DNA of 64,000 bases from Rhizobium sp. AQ_MP. GTDB lineage: Bacteria; Pseudomonadota; Alphaproteobacteria; Rhizobiales; Rhizobiaceae. The stretch lies in assembly GCF_014237835.1 (NCBI RefSeq), contig NZ_JACJVI010000002.1:62001-126000 (forward strand). The letters are read 5' to 3'. Numbering within the stretch: position 1 is the first letter of the stretch; every line of letters starts with the position of its first letter. Positions 1-8,637 of the stretch are shown here, one piece after another. Under the pieces are notes generated by a model. It worked only from the letters and a program-made list of their open reading frames with translations. It did not search any database and was not told the origin of the DNA. The position numbers and the translations under genes were made by a program.

Positions 1-318
1 GGCGATCGCCTGTTCGACCGGGTGGTCGATGATTTCCGAAAACAGCGCGCTCGGCAGCGGATTGCCGTAGATGTTGGCGATGTCGGTGCGCAGCACCAGG
101 GCAGGGCGGGCCTTGCCCGGGATCGATTGCAGCAGGGGAGCGGTGCCCGGTGGGAGCTGGATCGCATCGGGCGCTGCAGCAGCGATGATATCGATCGCAG
201 CCCGCATGTTTTCGATACCGGCCAGGAAGGTGCGTTCGTTGAACATCCCATGGTCGATCGCCACGTCGAAGCAGTTTCCAGACGTGCCGAAGAGGCGGTT
301 GAGCCGCGCGAGTTTCAT
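1..318 (-). CDS. Class I aldolase-family protein (fructose-bisphosphate aldolase/LsrF-like), partial
   Basis: Only the first 106 codons are visible; the gene runs off the left edge. The N-terminus has a strand reading AIDHGMF near residue 20 and alternating hydrophobic strands and helices, as in DhnA/LsrF/FbaB-type TIM-barrel aldolases. The Schiff-base lysine would lie outside the window and cannot be checked. The ATG at 318 has a good ribosome site (GGAGG) a few bases upstream. In rhizobia such genes often sit in LacI-controlled sugar operons, and a near-perfect LacI-type operator lies just upstream at 333-350. Substrate is unknown; sugar phosphate cleavage is an inference from the family. 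Confidence 0.7.
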   Translation of the reverse strand, partial: MKLARLNRLFGTSGNCFDVAIDHGMFNERTFLAGIENMRAAIDIIAAAAPDAIQLPPGTAPLLQSIPGKARPALVLRTDIANIYGNPLPSALFSEIIDHPVEQAIA

Positions 319-332
319 CGATTTCCTCCCAA

Positions 333-350
333 TGTGGTAACGTTTCCACA
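333..350. promoter_or_regulatory. LacI-family operator upstream of the aldolase gene
   Basis: TGTGGTAACGTTTCCACA is an 18-base palindrome with one mismatched pair and the central CG typical of LacI/GalR-family operators. It lies 15 bases upstream of the aldolase start, so a bound repressor would cover the promoter or early transcript. The regulator gene is not in the window. Confidence 0.6.
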
Positions 351-556
351 AAGGCTATTGCGAGGTTGAAACCGTGTCAATGATCGAAGTGACACGACAA
401 ACAAACGGGGGGAGTAGGTGTTGGAGCGGATCCTTCCAGCGCCTCTGGCGAGAACCGGGAAACGACGCAGCATCGCAACAGGATGTGCGAGATCGGGACG
501 CTGACGCTGGCGATCTAACTTGGGTGTGGGACGATGCGGCGGACGACGCTGTCCGA

Positions 557-604
557 TCACCGGTTCAACACACGAGCAGCGGAGAAAACCACCCAGGATC
601 TCAT
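557..604 (-). other. Mini-ORF with strong ribosome site (15 codons), possible leader or gene remnant
   Basis: An ATG at 604 follows GGGAGG at ideal spacing and opens a 15-codon frame (MRSWVVFS...) that ends at 557. It is oriented like the aldolase gene and lies between two LacI-like operators. The rest of the 319-896 interval shows no convincing longer gene. It may be a leader peptide, or the surviving start of a deleted gene whose promoter and operator now serve the aldolase. Nothing in its composition decides between these. Confidence 0.25.
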
Positions 605-645
605 TCTCTGTTCCCTCCTGGGGCAAACACCTTCCACCAAGGCTG

Positions 646-663
646 TGTGTTAACGTTTTCTCC
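646..663. promoter_or_regulatory. Second LacI-like operator half-matching the first
   Basis: TGTGTTAACGTTTTCTCC shares the CG-centred core with the 333-350 site (8 of 9 positions in the left half, 6 of 9 in the right half). It lies 41 bases upstream of the mini-ORF start at 604. Two operators about 310 bases apart could allow looping by one LacI-family repressor; this is inferred from spacing only. Confidence 0.4.
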
Positions 664-816
664 ACCATGTCGATTAGATCAGGTTTAGGATTTGGATTGT
701 CGCGATATGTCGAAATACTCGAATAAAGCGGTTAGAATATTTCTATTTTTCAATGCTTTGCCAGGTCAATTCGTGGCAGCGCGATGCGGAGATTCTGCAT
801 TTTCGACGCTCGCGCT

Positions 817-833
817 CTTAGCAATTTGCTAAG
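817..833. promoter_or_regulatory. Perfect palindrome upstream of bcsA
   Basis: CTTAGCAATTTGCTAAG has two 8-base arms around one central T, about 64 bases upstream of the first bcsA ATG. It resembles a dimeric regulator site rather than a terminator because no T-run follows. No regulator is identified. Confidence 0.4.
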
Positions 834-840
834 AAGTCAC

Positions 841-870
841 CCCCTAATTCTCAGGCGTCCCTGTTAGGGG
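841..870 (+). promoter_or_regulatory. Possible 5' leader hairpin of the cellulose operon
   Basis: CCCCTAA at 841-847 and TTAGGGG at 864-870 are perfect complements separated by 16 bases, immediately upstream of the bcsA start. The structure could act in the transcript leader or be a second protein site. Function is unproven. Confidence 0.3.
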
Positions 871-896
871 ATCGCCGCAGATGAAGCTGCGAGCGG

Positions 897-3167
897 ATGA
901 GAGATGGGGTTCTGCACATGATGTGCGCTGCGTTGCCTGCAATCATTGCGGGCCTTTTTGGTATGTTTCTGCTGTGGCTGCCGATCAGCCTGCAGGCGCA
1001 ACTGGTGCTCAGCCTGACCATTCTGGCGCTGATGCTCCTGTTCATGATGCGCCCTCAGAACAAGACATTCCGCGTGATGACTTTCGTGTTCTCGGCCGTG
1101 CTCGCCCTGCGCTATGCGTTCTGGCGCACGACGGAGACGCTTCCCGACATCAACGAGCCCTGGAATTTCATTCCGGGCATCATTCTCTATGCGGCGGAAA
1201 TGTATTGCCTGGTCATGCTGGCGATCAATTTCTTCATCGTCGCCGACCCGCTGGACCGCAAACCGGCACCTCGTCTTGCCGATGACGACAAGCCGACCGT
1301 CGACGTCTTCGTGCCGTCCTACAATGAGTCCGCCGACCTTCTGGCGCTGACGCTGGCTGCGGCCAAATCGATGAACTATCCGGCAGACAAGCTCACCGTC
1401 TATCTGCTCGACGACGGCGGCACCGACGCCAAATGCAACCAGTCCGATCCGCGCGCCGCCATCGCTGCCCGTCGCCGTCGCGATGAACTGCAAGCACTTT
1501 CCGCAGCGCTTGGCGTCCGCTATCACGCCCGCGCCGAAAACAGCCATGCGAAGGCCGGGAACCTGAACGCGGGCCTTGCGATCTCGACCAGCGAGCTTGT
1601 GGTCGTCTTCGATGCGGACCATGCGCCCGTGCGCGAATTCCTCAACGAGACCGTGGGCCACTTCAAAAACGACGAGAAGCTCTTCCTCGTCCAGACGCCG
1701 CACTACTTCCTCAATCCCGATCCGCTGGAAAAGAACCTGCAGACCTTCGGCAAGATGCCGTCGGAAAACGAGATGTTCTATTCCGTCGTGCAACGTGGCC
1801 TCGACAAGTGGAATGCATCCTTCTTCTGCGGCTCCGCTGCAGTCCTGCGCCGCAAGGCGCTGAAGGAGACCGGCGGCTTTTCGGGCCAGTCGATCACCGA
1901 AGACTGCGAAAGCGCGCTGGCGCTGCATTGCCGCGGCTGGCACAGCCTTTACGTCGACAAGCCTCTGATCGCCGGTCTGCAGCCGGAAACGCTCGTCTCC
2001 TTCATCGGCCAGCGTGTTCGCTGGGCCCAGGGCATGCTGCAGATCCTGACCCTGAACCGTCCCTTCCTGCAGCGCGGCCTCTCTGCGGCACAGCGCATCT
2101 GCTACGCCGGCACGAACCTGTTCTGGCTCTTTCCGCTGACGCGGCTGACCTTCATGTTCTCGCCGCTCCTCTACATCTTCTTCTCGTTGCAGATCTTCGA
2201 AGCCAATATCACCGAGTTCATCTGCTATTCGGTGACCTACCTCATCTCGTCCTTTGCCATGCAGAGCTACCTCTTCGGTCGCGTCCGCTGGCCCTGGGTC
2301 TCCGAACTCTATGAATATGTGCAGTCGGTGATGCTCTTCGGCGCGATCCTGAGCGTCGTAAAGAACCCCCGCAAGCCGACCTTCAACGTCACGTCGAAAG
2401 GCCAGACGCTGGATGAAAGCAAGCTCTCGCCGCTGGCGCGTCCCTATTTCCTGATCTTCTTCCTGCTCTTTGCCGCCACCTGCTACGCGATCTGGCGTTA
2501 CATGACGGAAGCAATGCCGTCCGAACTGCTGCTCATCGTTGCCGGCTGGAACATCATCAACATGGGGATCGCCGGTGCCGCCCTCGGCTCCGTCTCGGAA
2601 CGGCGCGAGCGCCGACGCAACCAGCGGCTTAGCGTTCGCCGCCATGCCATCCTGCACGCCGGTGGCGCAAGCCACGCCGTCATCGTGGCTGACGTGTCGA
2701 GCGGCGGCCTTGCCCTGCAGTTCATCGACGGCCAGCCGGTCAATGGCTTGGAGAAGGGCGAAGAGGCCGTCATCGAGATCCGCCGCCACGGCCGGGGAAT
2801 ACGCGTCCCCCTCGTCTGCCGCAGCATGCTGCGCCGGCAGGACGAGACGAGCTTCGGCTTCGCCTTTGCCGAGCGCACGCCCGAAACCTTCATCGCAATC
2901 GCCGAGATGATGTATTGCGAACAGCAACCGCTGCAGGATCGCTGGAACCGTGTCCAGAAGCACAAGGGCTTCTTCACCGGCACCTTCCGCTTTGCCCTCT
3001 GGACGATTACCGAGACGCTGCGCGGCTTTACCTATGCCCTGCGCCTGGTCCGCGAAACGACGGAAATCTCGCATCCCGACGCGCCGCTGATCATCAAGGC
3101 AATAAGCACCGATTCCGGTCCGGGCGAGACCTATCCGGTAGCCGTGAAAGGGTCGGCCTATGCATAA
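897..3167 (+). CDS. bcsA: Cellulose synthase catalytic subunit BcsA (UDP-forming)
   Basis: Polymerises UDP-glucose into beta-1,4-glucan and moves the chain through the inner membrane. Visible are N-terminal membrane helices, then the GT2 domain with DDG (about 172-174), DAD (239-241), TED (334-336) and QRVRW (372-376), the full D,D,D,QxxRW set. More membrane helices follow, then a PilZ domain near 570-680 with an RxxxR motif (RLSVR) and D-SSGG, which binds cyclic di-GMP and activates the enzyme. At 756 residues it fits the Agrobacterium/Rhodobacter form. The ATG at 897 has a weak ribosome site; ATGs at 918 and 921 behind GAGATGGGG are alternatives. First gene of an operon; it overlaps bcsB by 8 bases. 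Confidence 0.95.
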   Translation: MRDGVLHMMCAALPAIIAGLFGMFLLWLPISLQAQLVLSLTILALMLLFMMRPQNKTFRVMTFVFSAVLALRYAFWRTTETLPDINEPWNFIPGIILYAAEMYCLVMLAINFFIVADPLDRKPAPRLADDDKPTVDVFVPSYNESADLLALTLAAAKSMNYPADKLTVYLLDDGGTDAKCNQSDPRAAIAARRRRDELQALSAALGVRYHARAENSHAKAGNLNAGLAISTSELVVVFDADHAPVREFLNETVGHFKNDEKLFLVQTPHYFLNPDPLEKNLQTFGKMPSENEMFYSVVQRGLDKWNASFFCGSAAVLRRKALKETGGFSGQSITEDCESALALHCRGWHSLYVDKPLIAGLQPETLVSFIGQRVRWAQGMLQILTLNRPFLQRGLSAAQRICYAGTNLFWLFPLTRLTFMFSPLLYIFFSLQIFEANITEFICYSVTYLISSFAMQSYLFGRVRWPWVSELYEYVQSVMLFGAILSVVKNPRKPTFNVTSKGQTLDESKLSPLARPYFLIFFLLFAATCYAIWRYMTEAMPSELLLIVAGWNIINMGIAGAALGSVSERRERRRNQRLSVRRHAILHAGGASHAVIVADVSSGGLALQFIDGQPVNGLEKGEEAVIEIRRHGRGIRVPLVCRSMLRRQDETSFGFAFAERTPETFIAIAEMMYCEQQPLQDRWNRVQKHKGFFTGTFRFALWTITETLRGFTYALRLVRETTEISHPDAPLIIKAISTDSGPGETYPVAVKGSAYA

Positions 3168-5451
3168 CCATGAATTCCTGCGCCGGCTGTCTGCAGCGGC
3201 CATGCTCATTTGTCTGTCGGCAAACGTTTCTCGCGCGGGCGATTTCGTTCCTGCGGACCTTGGTACGGCAAGTGTCCAGAGCACGCTTCAGGCCGCTTCG
3301 GATATCCCGCGCCAGATGGTCGCCTTTCGACAAACGGCAACCGCCATGCGCCTGGAAGGCGAAGGCGCGGCACGAGAACTCACCTTCTATCTCTCGCCCG
3401 AACAGGTAACGACGGCCGGCATTCTCAGATTGAGCTACACCAATGCCGTCTCGGTCCTGCCTGACGATGCCATGCTGGACGTCGAGTTGAACGGCAAGCC
3501 TCTTGCAGCCTTGCCGATCCGTTCGCCCAACGGACCGGCGACCCACGACCTTCCCGTCTCTGCCAAGGACCTGACTGTCGGCTGGAACAAGGTGCGTCTG
3601 CGTGCGAAACAGCACCACCGCATCGATTGCAGCGTTCAGGCGACCTACGAACTATGGACGCAGATCGATCCGCTCGTCAGCGGCTTCCTGAGCGGCGCAC
3701 GCCCGAGGGACGGCGATCTCGCCAGCCTTCTGTCGGTCGGCAGGAATGGCGATGGCGCCACGGAAATCCGGATGATCGCCGGGAACGAGGCTCCCCAGAC
3801 GATCCTTCGCGACGGCCTGTCTCTTGTGCAGACCCTGGCACTGGTGCTCGGTCGCGAGGATCTGAGCGTCAGCGTTGGCGACGTCGGAGGCAGCGGGCCG
3901 GGCATCGATCTCTTCATTGGGGACCCCTCAGACACAAAACTCCCCCAGACCGCCCGAGATGCCCTCAACGCAGCGCCGCGTGGCCTCTTCGTCCGACAGG
4001 GAGAAAACGGTCGCCACGTGGTTACCATGCGCGGATCGAACAAGAGCGAAATCCAGTCGCTGCTGCTTGCCGCCGTCAACGGTCCCCTGCTGCCGCTGAT
4101 ACGCGCAAACAAGCTTGCCATGGCGCAGACGCGGATCGATGGCGAGAGCCCGGGCACACATCCGCTGTCGAGCGTCGGCTATCAGACGACGCCTTTTGCA
4201 GGTCGTCTCTTCCAGACGAGCTTCGACGTCGTCATGCCTGCCGATTTCTATCCCGGCGACTATGCGACGGTGGATCTCGATCTCAACGCCGCCACCGCAC
4301 CAGGGCTCGCCCCCGGGACGCAACTGCTTGTCCGCGTTAATGAACGGGCCGTAGCTAGCCTGGTGCTTTACGATCCTGAGGGCACGACGCTCAAGGACAA
4401 GCCGCTGGAACTTCCCCTGCGCGCCTTCCATCCTGGTGTGAACCATGTTCGCGTTCTGGCCGAGCTGCCGCTCGCCTCGGACCTCACCTGTGATCCGGCT
4501 GGACGGGATGAAGCGCGGTCGCGCTTCCTGCTGCTCGAGGAAACGACGGTGACGATACCGCCCCTGGCGCGCGCCGGCCGTCTTCCCGACCTTGCGGCCT
4601 TTGCTGGCACCTCCTTCCCCTTCAAGGGCGCTGATAGCTTCGGCCTCTATGTCGATACGCCGACACCTGCGCGGCTGGGCTCGGCCCTGACTCTTCTGAC
4701 GCGGCTCGCCATGTCGGCCGGTCATCCTCTTCCAGCCGAACTCAAGATCGGCCGTCCGGATGCGCGCCAGTCCACGAATGCGCTGATTGTCGGCGCCGGT
4801 GAAGAGCCGCTGGAGCTTGCCGAACTCTCCGGGCAAAAGGGCGATCGCCTGCAGCTCTCTGCAACCGATGATCTGGTCACGGCTTCGGTGACTACAGGCG
4901 GGCAAATCTCTGACTCGCAAGCCCTGCTCGACGCCTTCCAGGTCGAAACGCGACTTGCGCACGACCAGCTGTCGTTGAAGAGCCGCGCCTCGGATTGGAT
5001 TGCGCGTGCCTCGACGACTGTCAACCGCTGGCTGGCCTACAAGGATATCGGTCGGGAAGATGTCAAGGTCGATCCACGGGATCGGCTGATCAGTCTGAGA
5101 CAGGTGGCCGCAGCTGAAGGCACCGCCGTCTGGACCTATGTCAACGCTTCCGATGAAACCCTGCTCCAGCAAGGCGTCGCAGCGCTGACGAGGCCGGCCA
5201 CCTGGACGGCACTCGAAGGAGGCGAAGCGGTGATCCGCCGCTCTGACCTCGAACTCGTGAACCGATACCCCGAAACCTACGGTTTCTTTCCGATCACCGA
5301 TACGAGCCCCGCCAATCTGAGACGCCTCGCGGCTGCCTGGCTCTCCGACAACTTCATGATCTATGTCGGCCTTGTTCTCGCACTGATGGGCGGCTTTGGC
5401 TGGTGGGTTGGTTACGTCGTGCCGCGCAAGGGCGTGAGGACAGTCGAATGA
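3160..5451 (+). CDS. bcsB: Cellulose synthase regulatory/periplasmic subunit BcsB
   Basis: Periplasmic partner that anchors to BcsA through one C-terminal helix and guides the glucan chain. The 763-residue protein has a signal peptide ending near residue 26 (SRAG), two repeats of jelly-roll plus flavodoxin-like segments in the family pattern, and a terminal hydrophobic helix near residues 735-757 followed by basic residues. The start overlaps the end of bcsA, indicating translational coupling. Length and position next to bcsA make this assignment secure. Confidence 0.93.
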   Translation: MHNHEFLRRLSAAAMLICLSANVSRAGDFVPADLGTASVQSTLQAASDIPRQMVAFRQTATAMRLEGEGAARELTFYLSPEQVTTAGILRLSYTNAVSVLPDDAMLDVELNGKPLAALPIRSPNGPATHDLPVSAKDLTVGWNKVRLRAKQHHRIDCSVQATYELWTQIDPLVSGFLSGARPRDGDLASLLSVGRNGDGATEIRMIAGNEAPQTILRDGLSLVQTLALVLGREDLSVSVGDVGGSGPGIDLFIGDPSDTKLPQTARDALNAAPRGLFVRQGENGRHVVTMRGSNKSEIQSLLLAAVNGPLLPLIRANKLAMAQTRIDGESPGTHPLSSVGYQTTPFAGRLFQTSFDVVMPADFYPGDYATVDLDLNAATAPGLAPGTQLLVRVNERAVASLVLYDPEGTTLKDKPLELPLRAFHPGVNHVRVLAELPLASDLTCDPAGRDEARSRFLLLEETTVTIPPLARAGRLPDLAAFAGTSFPFKGADSFGLYVDTPTPARLGSALTLLTRLAMSAGHPLPAELKIGRPDARQSTNALIVGAGEEPLELAELSGQKGDRLQLSATDDLVTASVTTGGQISDSQALLDAFQVETRLAHDQLSLKSRASDWIARASTTVNRWLAYKDIGREDVKVDPRDRLISLRQVAAAEGTAVWTYVNASDETLLQQGVAALTRPATWTALEGGEAVIRRSDLELVNRYPETYGFFPITDTSPANLRRLAAAWLSDNFMIYVGLVLALMGGFGWWVGYVVPRKGVRTVE

Positions 5452-7496
5452 AGAAGACAATCAACACGAAGCTGTTGGCCGGTACCATCCTCGCCGCGCT
5501 GAATGTCGCGTTGCCGGCTGGTGCGACGTCGCTTCTGACACCCCAAGCGACCACCGCCATGGCACAGCCTTCGGACGGCCCGGAGATCGGCAAAGCGACT
5601 GCCCAGATGACGCCCGCACCCGACACGGTCGATCTCGCCGCGCTCTATTACTACGCCCGGAATGGCGAGGCTGAGCGTGTCGAAGCGGAGACCCGCCGCC
5701 TGGAACTGAAGTTTCCCGGCTTTATCCCACCGGCGGACCTTTATGCTCCGGATGCCGGCGACCAAGTGGACGAGACCACGCTCTGGCAACTCTACGAGCG
5801 AGATGATTATGCCGGCATCGAGCAGGAGATCAGTCGGATTGCCGCAAGCCATCCGGGCTGGGAGCCATCCGAGGATTTCCGCAACAAGCTCGAGCGGCGG
5901 AAGCTTAGATTTGCCATGACACAAGCGAACGAGGCGAAGGACTTTGTGACCGTCATCCGTCTGGGCGCGAAGCTTGACCCGGCACGGGAAGCCGAGATCG
6001 ACCTGCTCTGGATGATGCTCGACGCTTATCGGGCGAACGACATGCAGGAGGGGCTGACGGCGGTCTATCGCGGGATCCTCTTCCGGGCGCCGGAGCAGGC
6101 ATTCTCCGATGAACTGGTGCTCACCACCCTGCAAAAGGCGATGGAGGACATTCCGGCGGCCGATCTGCATCAGGCGATCCGAGTGCTCTCCGCGGATCCC
6201 GAGCTGGCCCTCTCGATGCAATCGCTCGGTCTTGATCTCATGCGCCGCGAACTGGGAGATTTCGCATCCGGTGTTGCAGGCGCGCCTCAACCAGGCCCCG
6301 AGGTAATCGCCGCCGTCAGGACGGCTGCAGACAAGGAGCAAGCGCCCGAAGACCTCGCTCTGATGGGCTGGTACATGCTGAAGATCGAGCAGCCCGACCA
6401 GGCGGCGAACTTCTTCCAGCGCATGCTGCAGAAAGAGGCGACGACCGAAGCCGTTCGCGGCATGGTGCTCAGTCTTTCCCACCAGTCGAAAGATGAGGAA
6501 GCCTACGCCTTCGTGACAGGCCATCTCGACCTGCTCGCCGAGGAGGATGCCTTCCTGCTCGATCAGCTTTCCTTTCCCTTCAAGGGCGAGGGCAAGACCG
6601 ACATCGATGAGCGGGTCGTGACCCGCTATTCGGAAGCGATCCAGAAGACGGAATCGTCCGATCATGCCCGCCTCATCGGCTGGTATGCCTACAACTCGCG
6701 CCAGTTTGAGCCGGCGCGCGCCTGGTTCGCCAAGGCCTTCGAATGGAAGGCCGAGGCAGACAGCCTGAAGGGGCTGGCCCTCACCCTGACGCGCCTGGGC
6801 GAGAAGAAAGCCCTTGCCAAGCTGCGGGAACAGCATGGCGAAACCTATCAGACTGTTTTCGCCGAGCTGAAATCGGCAGCCGCACCGCGCGACCGGGCCG
6901 GGAAATCGGTCTCGGCACCCGCGGGTGTCCAGGCCGGCTATCTCTCGCGGCTGCAGAAGAAGGACTATGGTGGCTGTGTTGCCGAGTTGCGGCGGCTTGA
7001 AGCAAAGACAGCCTTGCGGCCGGATGCACAGGTGGCCAAGGGCTGGTGTCTGCTCGGTCTCAACCATCTGGCCGAGGCGCGTCAGGCCTTCACGGTCGGT
7101 CTCGCGGGCGGGGGCGGCAAGGCGGATGATGCCGCCTATGGCCTTGGCCTCACCCTGCTTCGCGCCAATCTGACCGACGACGCCGAGGCCCTCTTGATGC
7201 AGCAGAGCCTCACGCCGTTGCGCGACCGGGAACTGCGCGCCGAGCTACTCTGGCAGCGGGCGCGCGCCGCCTTTGATCGCAAGCAATACCGCGTCACGCT
7301 TGAAGCACTGAACGCTCGCCTGCAGATCATGCCGGAGCCGGTCGGCATCAGCCAGATGCGCGCCTGGAGCCATTACCACCTCGGCAATCTCTCGCAGTCG
7401 CGCGCGATCTTCGCCCAGCTGAACCAGGTCATGGCAGACCCGGCGAATACGAGGGGTATTGCAGCCATCAACGAACGCATGGGGATCAATCAGTGA
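5448..7496 (+). CDS. Secreted TPR-repeat protein of the cellulose operon
   Basis: A 682-residue protein with a signal peptide (MKKTINTKLLAG..., hydrophobic to about residue 25) and many helical pairs that read as tetratricopeptide repeats (for example GWYML, GWYAYNSRQFEPARAWF, GWCLLGLNHLAEARQAF). The ATG at 5448 overlaps the bcsB stop by 4 bases. Its place matches the TPR protein (BcsK/BcsC-repeat type) of rhizobial cellulose operons, which is thought to scaffold peptidoglycan and the export complex. It has no C-terminal outer-membrane porin domain as in enterobacterial BcsC. The role is inferred from position and repeats. Confidence 0.75.
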   Translation: MKKTINTKLLAGTILAALNVALPAGATSLLTPQATTAMAQPSDGPEIGKATAQMTPAPDTVDLAALYYYARNGEAERVEAETRRLELKFPGFIPPADLYAPDAGDQVDETTLWQLYERDDYAGIEQEISRIAASHPGWEPSEDFRNKLERRKLRFAMTQANEAKDFVTVIRLGAKLDPAREAEIDLLWMMLDAYRANDMQEGLTAVYRGILFRAPEQAFSDELVLTTLQKAMEDIPAADLHQAIRVLSADPELALSMQSLGLDLMRRELGDFASGVAGAPQPGPEVIAAVRTAADKEQAPEDLALMGWYMLKIEQPDQAANFFQRMLQKEATTEAVRGMVLSLSHQSKDEEAYAFVTGHLDLLAEEDAFLLDQLSFPFKGEGKTDIDERVVTRYSEAIQKTESSDHARLIGWYAYNSRQFEPARAWFAKAFEWKAEADSLKGLALTLTRLGEKKALAKLREQHGETYQTVFAELKSAAAPRDRAGKSVSAPAGVQAGYLSRLQKKDYGGCVAELRRLEAKTALRPDAQVAKGWCLLGLNHLAEARQAFTVGLAGGGGKADDAAYGLGLTLLRANLTDDAEALLMQQSLTPLRDRELRAELLWQRARAAFDRKQYRVTLEALNARLQIMPEPVGISQMRAWSHYHLGNLSQSRAIFAQLNQVMADPANTRGIAAINERMGINQ

Positions 7497-8269
7497 AGCG
7501 AAATATGTTTGCGATCCTGGCACTGCTTGGCCTGCACGGCTGTACGACCGCCGAGGATCCGTTGCTTGTGGGCATGACCGGCAGCATGCCCGTCGCGACC
7601 GGCAATCGAGAGCTTCCGGTGCATCTTGCATCCGCCTCCCTGACCGGGCTCGGCGAGGCACCTTTGAGCCTTCGCCAAACCACGCTTGATGGCGTCACGA
7701 CGCAGGTCCTCGTTTACCGCAACATGACCACTATATCCGGCGAGAACGTTCTTACGGTATCGACCCGGTCATCGTCCAAGGCGTCCTTGTGGAAGGGGCC
7801 GGATCGCCGGGAGATCACCGAAACGCTGAGACGCGATTTTCCCGGTGTTGCTATGGCCGTCGATCCCGTGATCCGTCGCAATGCCTATGGTTCTTATGGC
7901 GTCGCCACTGGGAAACTGGGCGCCGAAGGTGGCTGTGTTTCTGCGTGGCAGATGATCGGTCAGGACCGCGATGCGGGGCGAGACGAGCCCTTGCAGGTTC
8001 GCCTTCGCTATTGCCATCCACGCCTCGCCCCGGATGTGCTCGCAGACCTCCTGGCCGGACTGACGCTTCGAGGTTCGGCTTCAACCCTGCCTCAGCCCTT
8101 GAGCTACGCCTATTCCACGCCGAGCCTTGCAGCTGCTTCAGCCACAAGGGCGTCGAATGTCGCCATCACCCCTCAGGTGAATGAGAGCAAAGACACAGCC
8201 TCGGAGCCCTTGCAGACCGATAGAGACGCGCCATCCGGTCCGGTTGTCAGCATCCCAATGCCCGGATGA
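7493..8269 (+). CDS. bcsN: BcsN-like cellulose biosynthesis protein, probable lipoprotein
   Basis: A 258-residue protein starting 4 bases inside the TPR gene. The N-terminus is hydrophobic and ends in LHGC at about residues 14-17, an acceptable lipobox, so it is probably a lipoprotein. The segments SGENVLTV and GGCVSAWQMI resemble the conserved core of alphaproteobacterial BcsN, a small protein of unknown mechanism found in cellulose operons. The tail is Ser/Ala/Pro-rich. No endoglucanase gene (bcsZ/celC) follows, unlike in Agrobacterium. The family call rests on motif memory and context, so it is moderate. Confidence 0.65.
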   Translation: MKRNMFAILALLGLHGCTTAEDPLLVGMTGSMPVATGNRELPVHLASASLTGLGEAPLSLRQTTLDGVTTQVLVYRNMTTISGENVLTVSTRSSSKASLWKGPDRREITETLRRDFPGVAMAVDPVIRRNAYGSYGVATGKLGAEGGCVSAWQMIGQDRDAGRDEPLQVRLRYCHPRLAPDVLADLLAGLTLRGSASTLPQPLSYAYSTPSLAAASATRASNVAITPQVNESKDTASEPLQTDRDAPSGPVVSIPMPG

Positions 8270-8297
8270 ACCGTGCATCCATCGGGTTCTCGCCAAT

Positions 8298-8384
8298 CTA
8301 TCCGTCTGTCCGGACCAGCACGAAATCGTGCTTCACCTCCCAGATTTCCTCGGTAAAGCCGTAGTCCGCAGCGCGTTTTATATC
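8298..8384 (-). pseudogene. Degraded 3' fragment of a hydroxyquinol 1,2-dioxygenase gene
   Basis: On the minus strand this stretch encodes KRAADYGFTEEIWEVKHDF and a few more residues before a stop at 8298. That matches the C-terminus of the intact dioxygenase at 10797-11699 (KRAADFGFTEEFWEVKHDF) with two substitutions. At DNA level 8331-8384 and 10838-10891 agree at 48 of 54 positions in the same orientation. Upstream of the match, no dioxygenase sequence remains. It is a relic of a second copy. The rest of 8385-8637 holds nothing recognisable except the leader of the next gene. Confidence 0.75.
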
Positions 8385-8637
8385 CCTCCCACGGCAGGCG
8401 CGTGCTCGCTGGATCTGTTCCAGAGCCCCGATCCTTGCATTCCGTTTGATGCGCCGGCGGTCGCGAAGCAAAGACTCGTTGGGTAAAGAGCCCTGCGGAT
8501 CCAAGCGTTTCTTATCTGCAACATCTGAGAGAAAATGCGAGGCGTGAGACGCAGTGATGATTGATGAGACGCGGAGACTTGGTCCGCGTCGACTTGCCCT
8601 GTTACGCAGTGTGCACCGGTAATGGGGAGCATGCACT

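Noticed and set aside
315-668. 117-codon minus-strand frame upstream of the aldolase gene
   Set aside because: It overlaps both LacI-like operators and the aldolase ribosome site, is Arg/Pro-rich and has no homology I recognise.
864-3284. 806-codon open frame on the minus strand across bcsA
   Set aside because: It is antisense to a fully motif-supported bcsA, is rich in Arg, Gly, Ala and Glu as expected of a GC-driven shadow frame, and shows no family motif.
3928-5460. 510-codon minus-strand frame across bcsB
   Set aside because: Shadow of bcsB; low-complexity Arg/Gly-rich product and no ribosome site or homology recognised.
5412-7067. 551-codon minus-strand frame across the TPR gene
   Set aside because: Antisense to a protein with clear repeats and signal peptide; product has no domain pattern.
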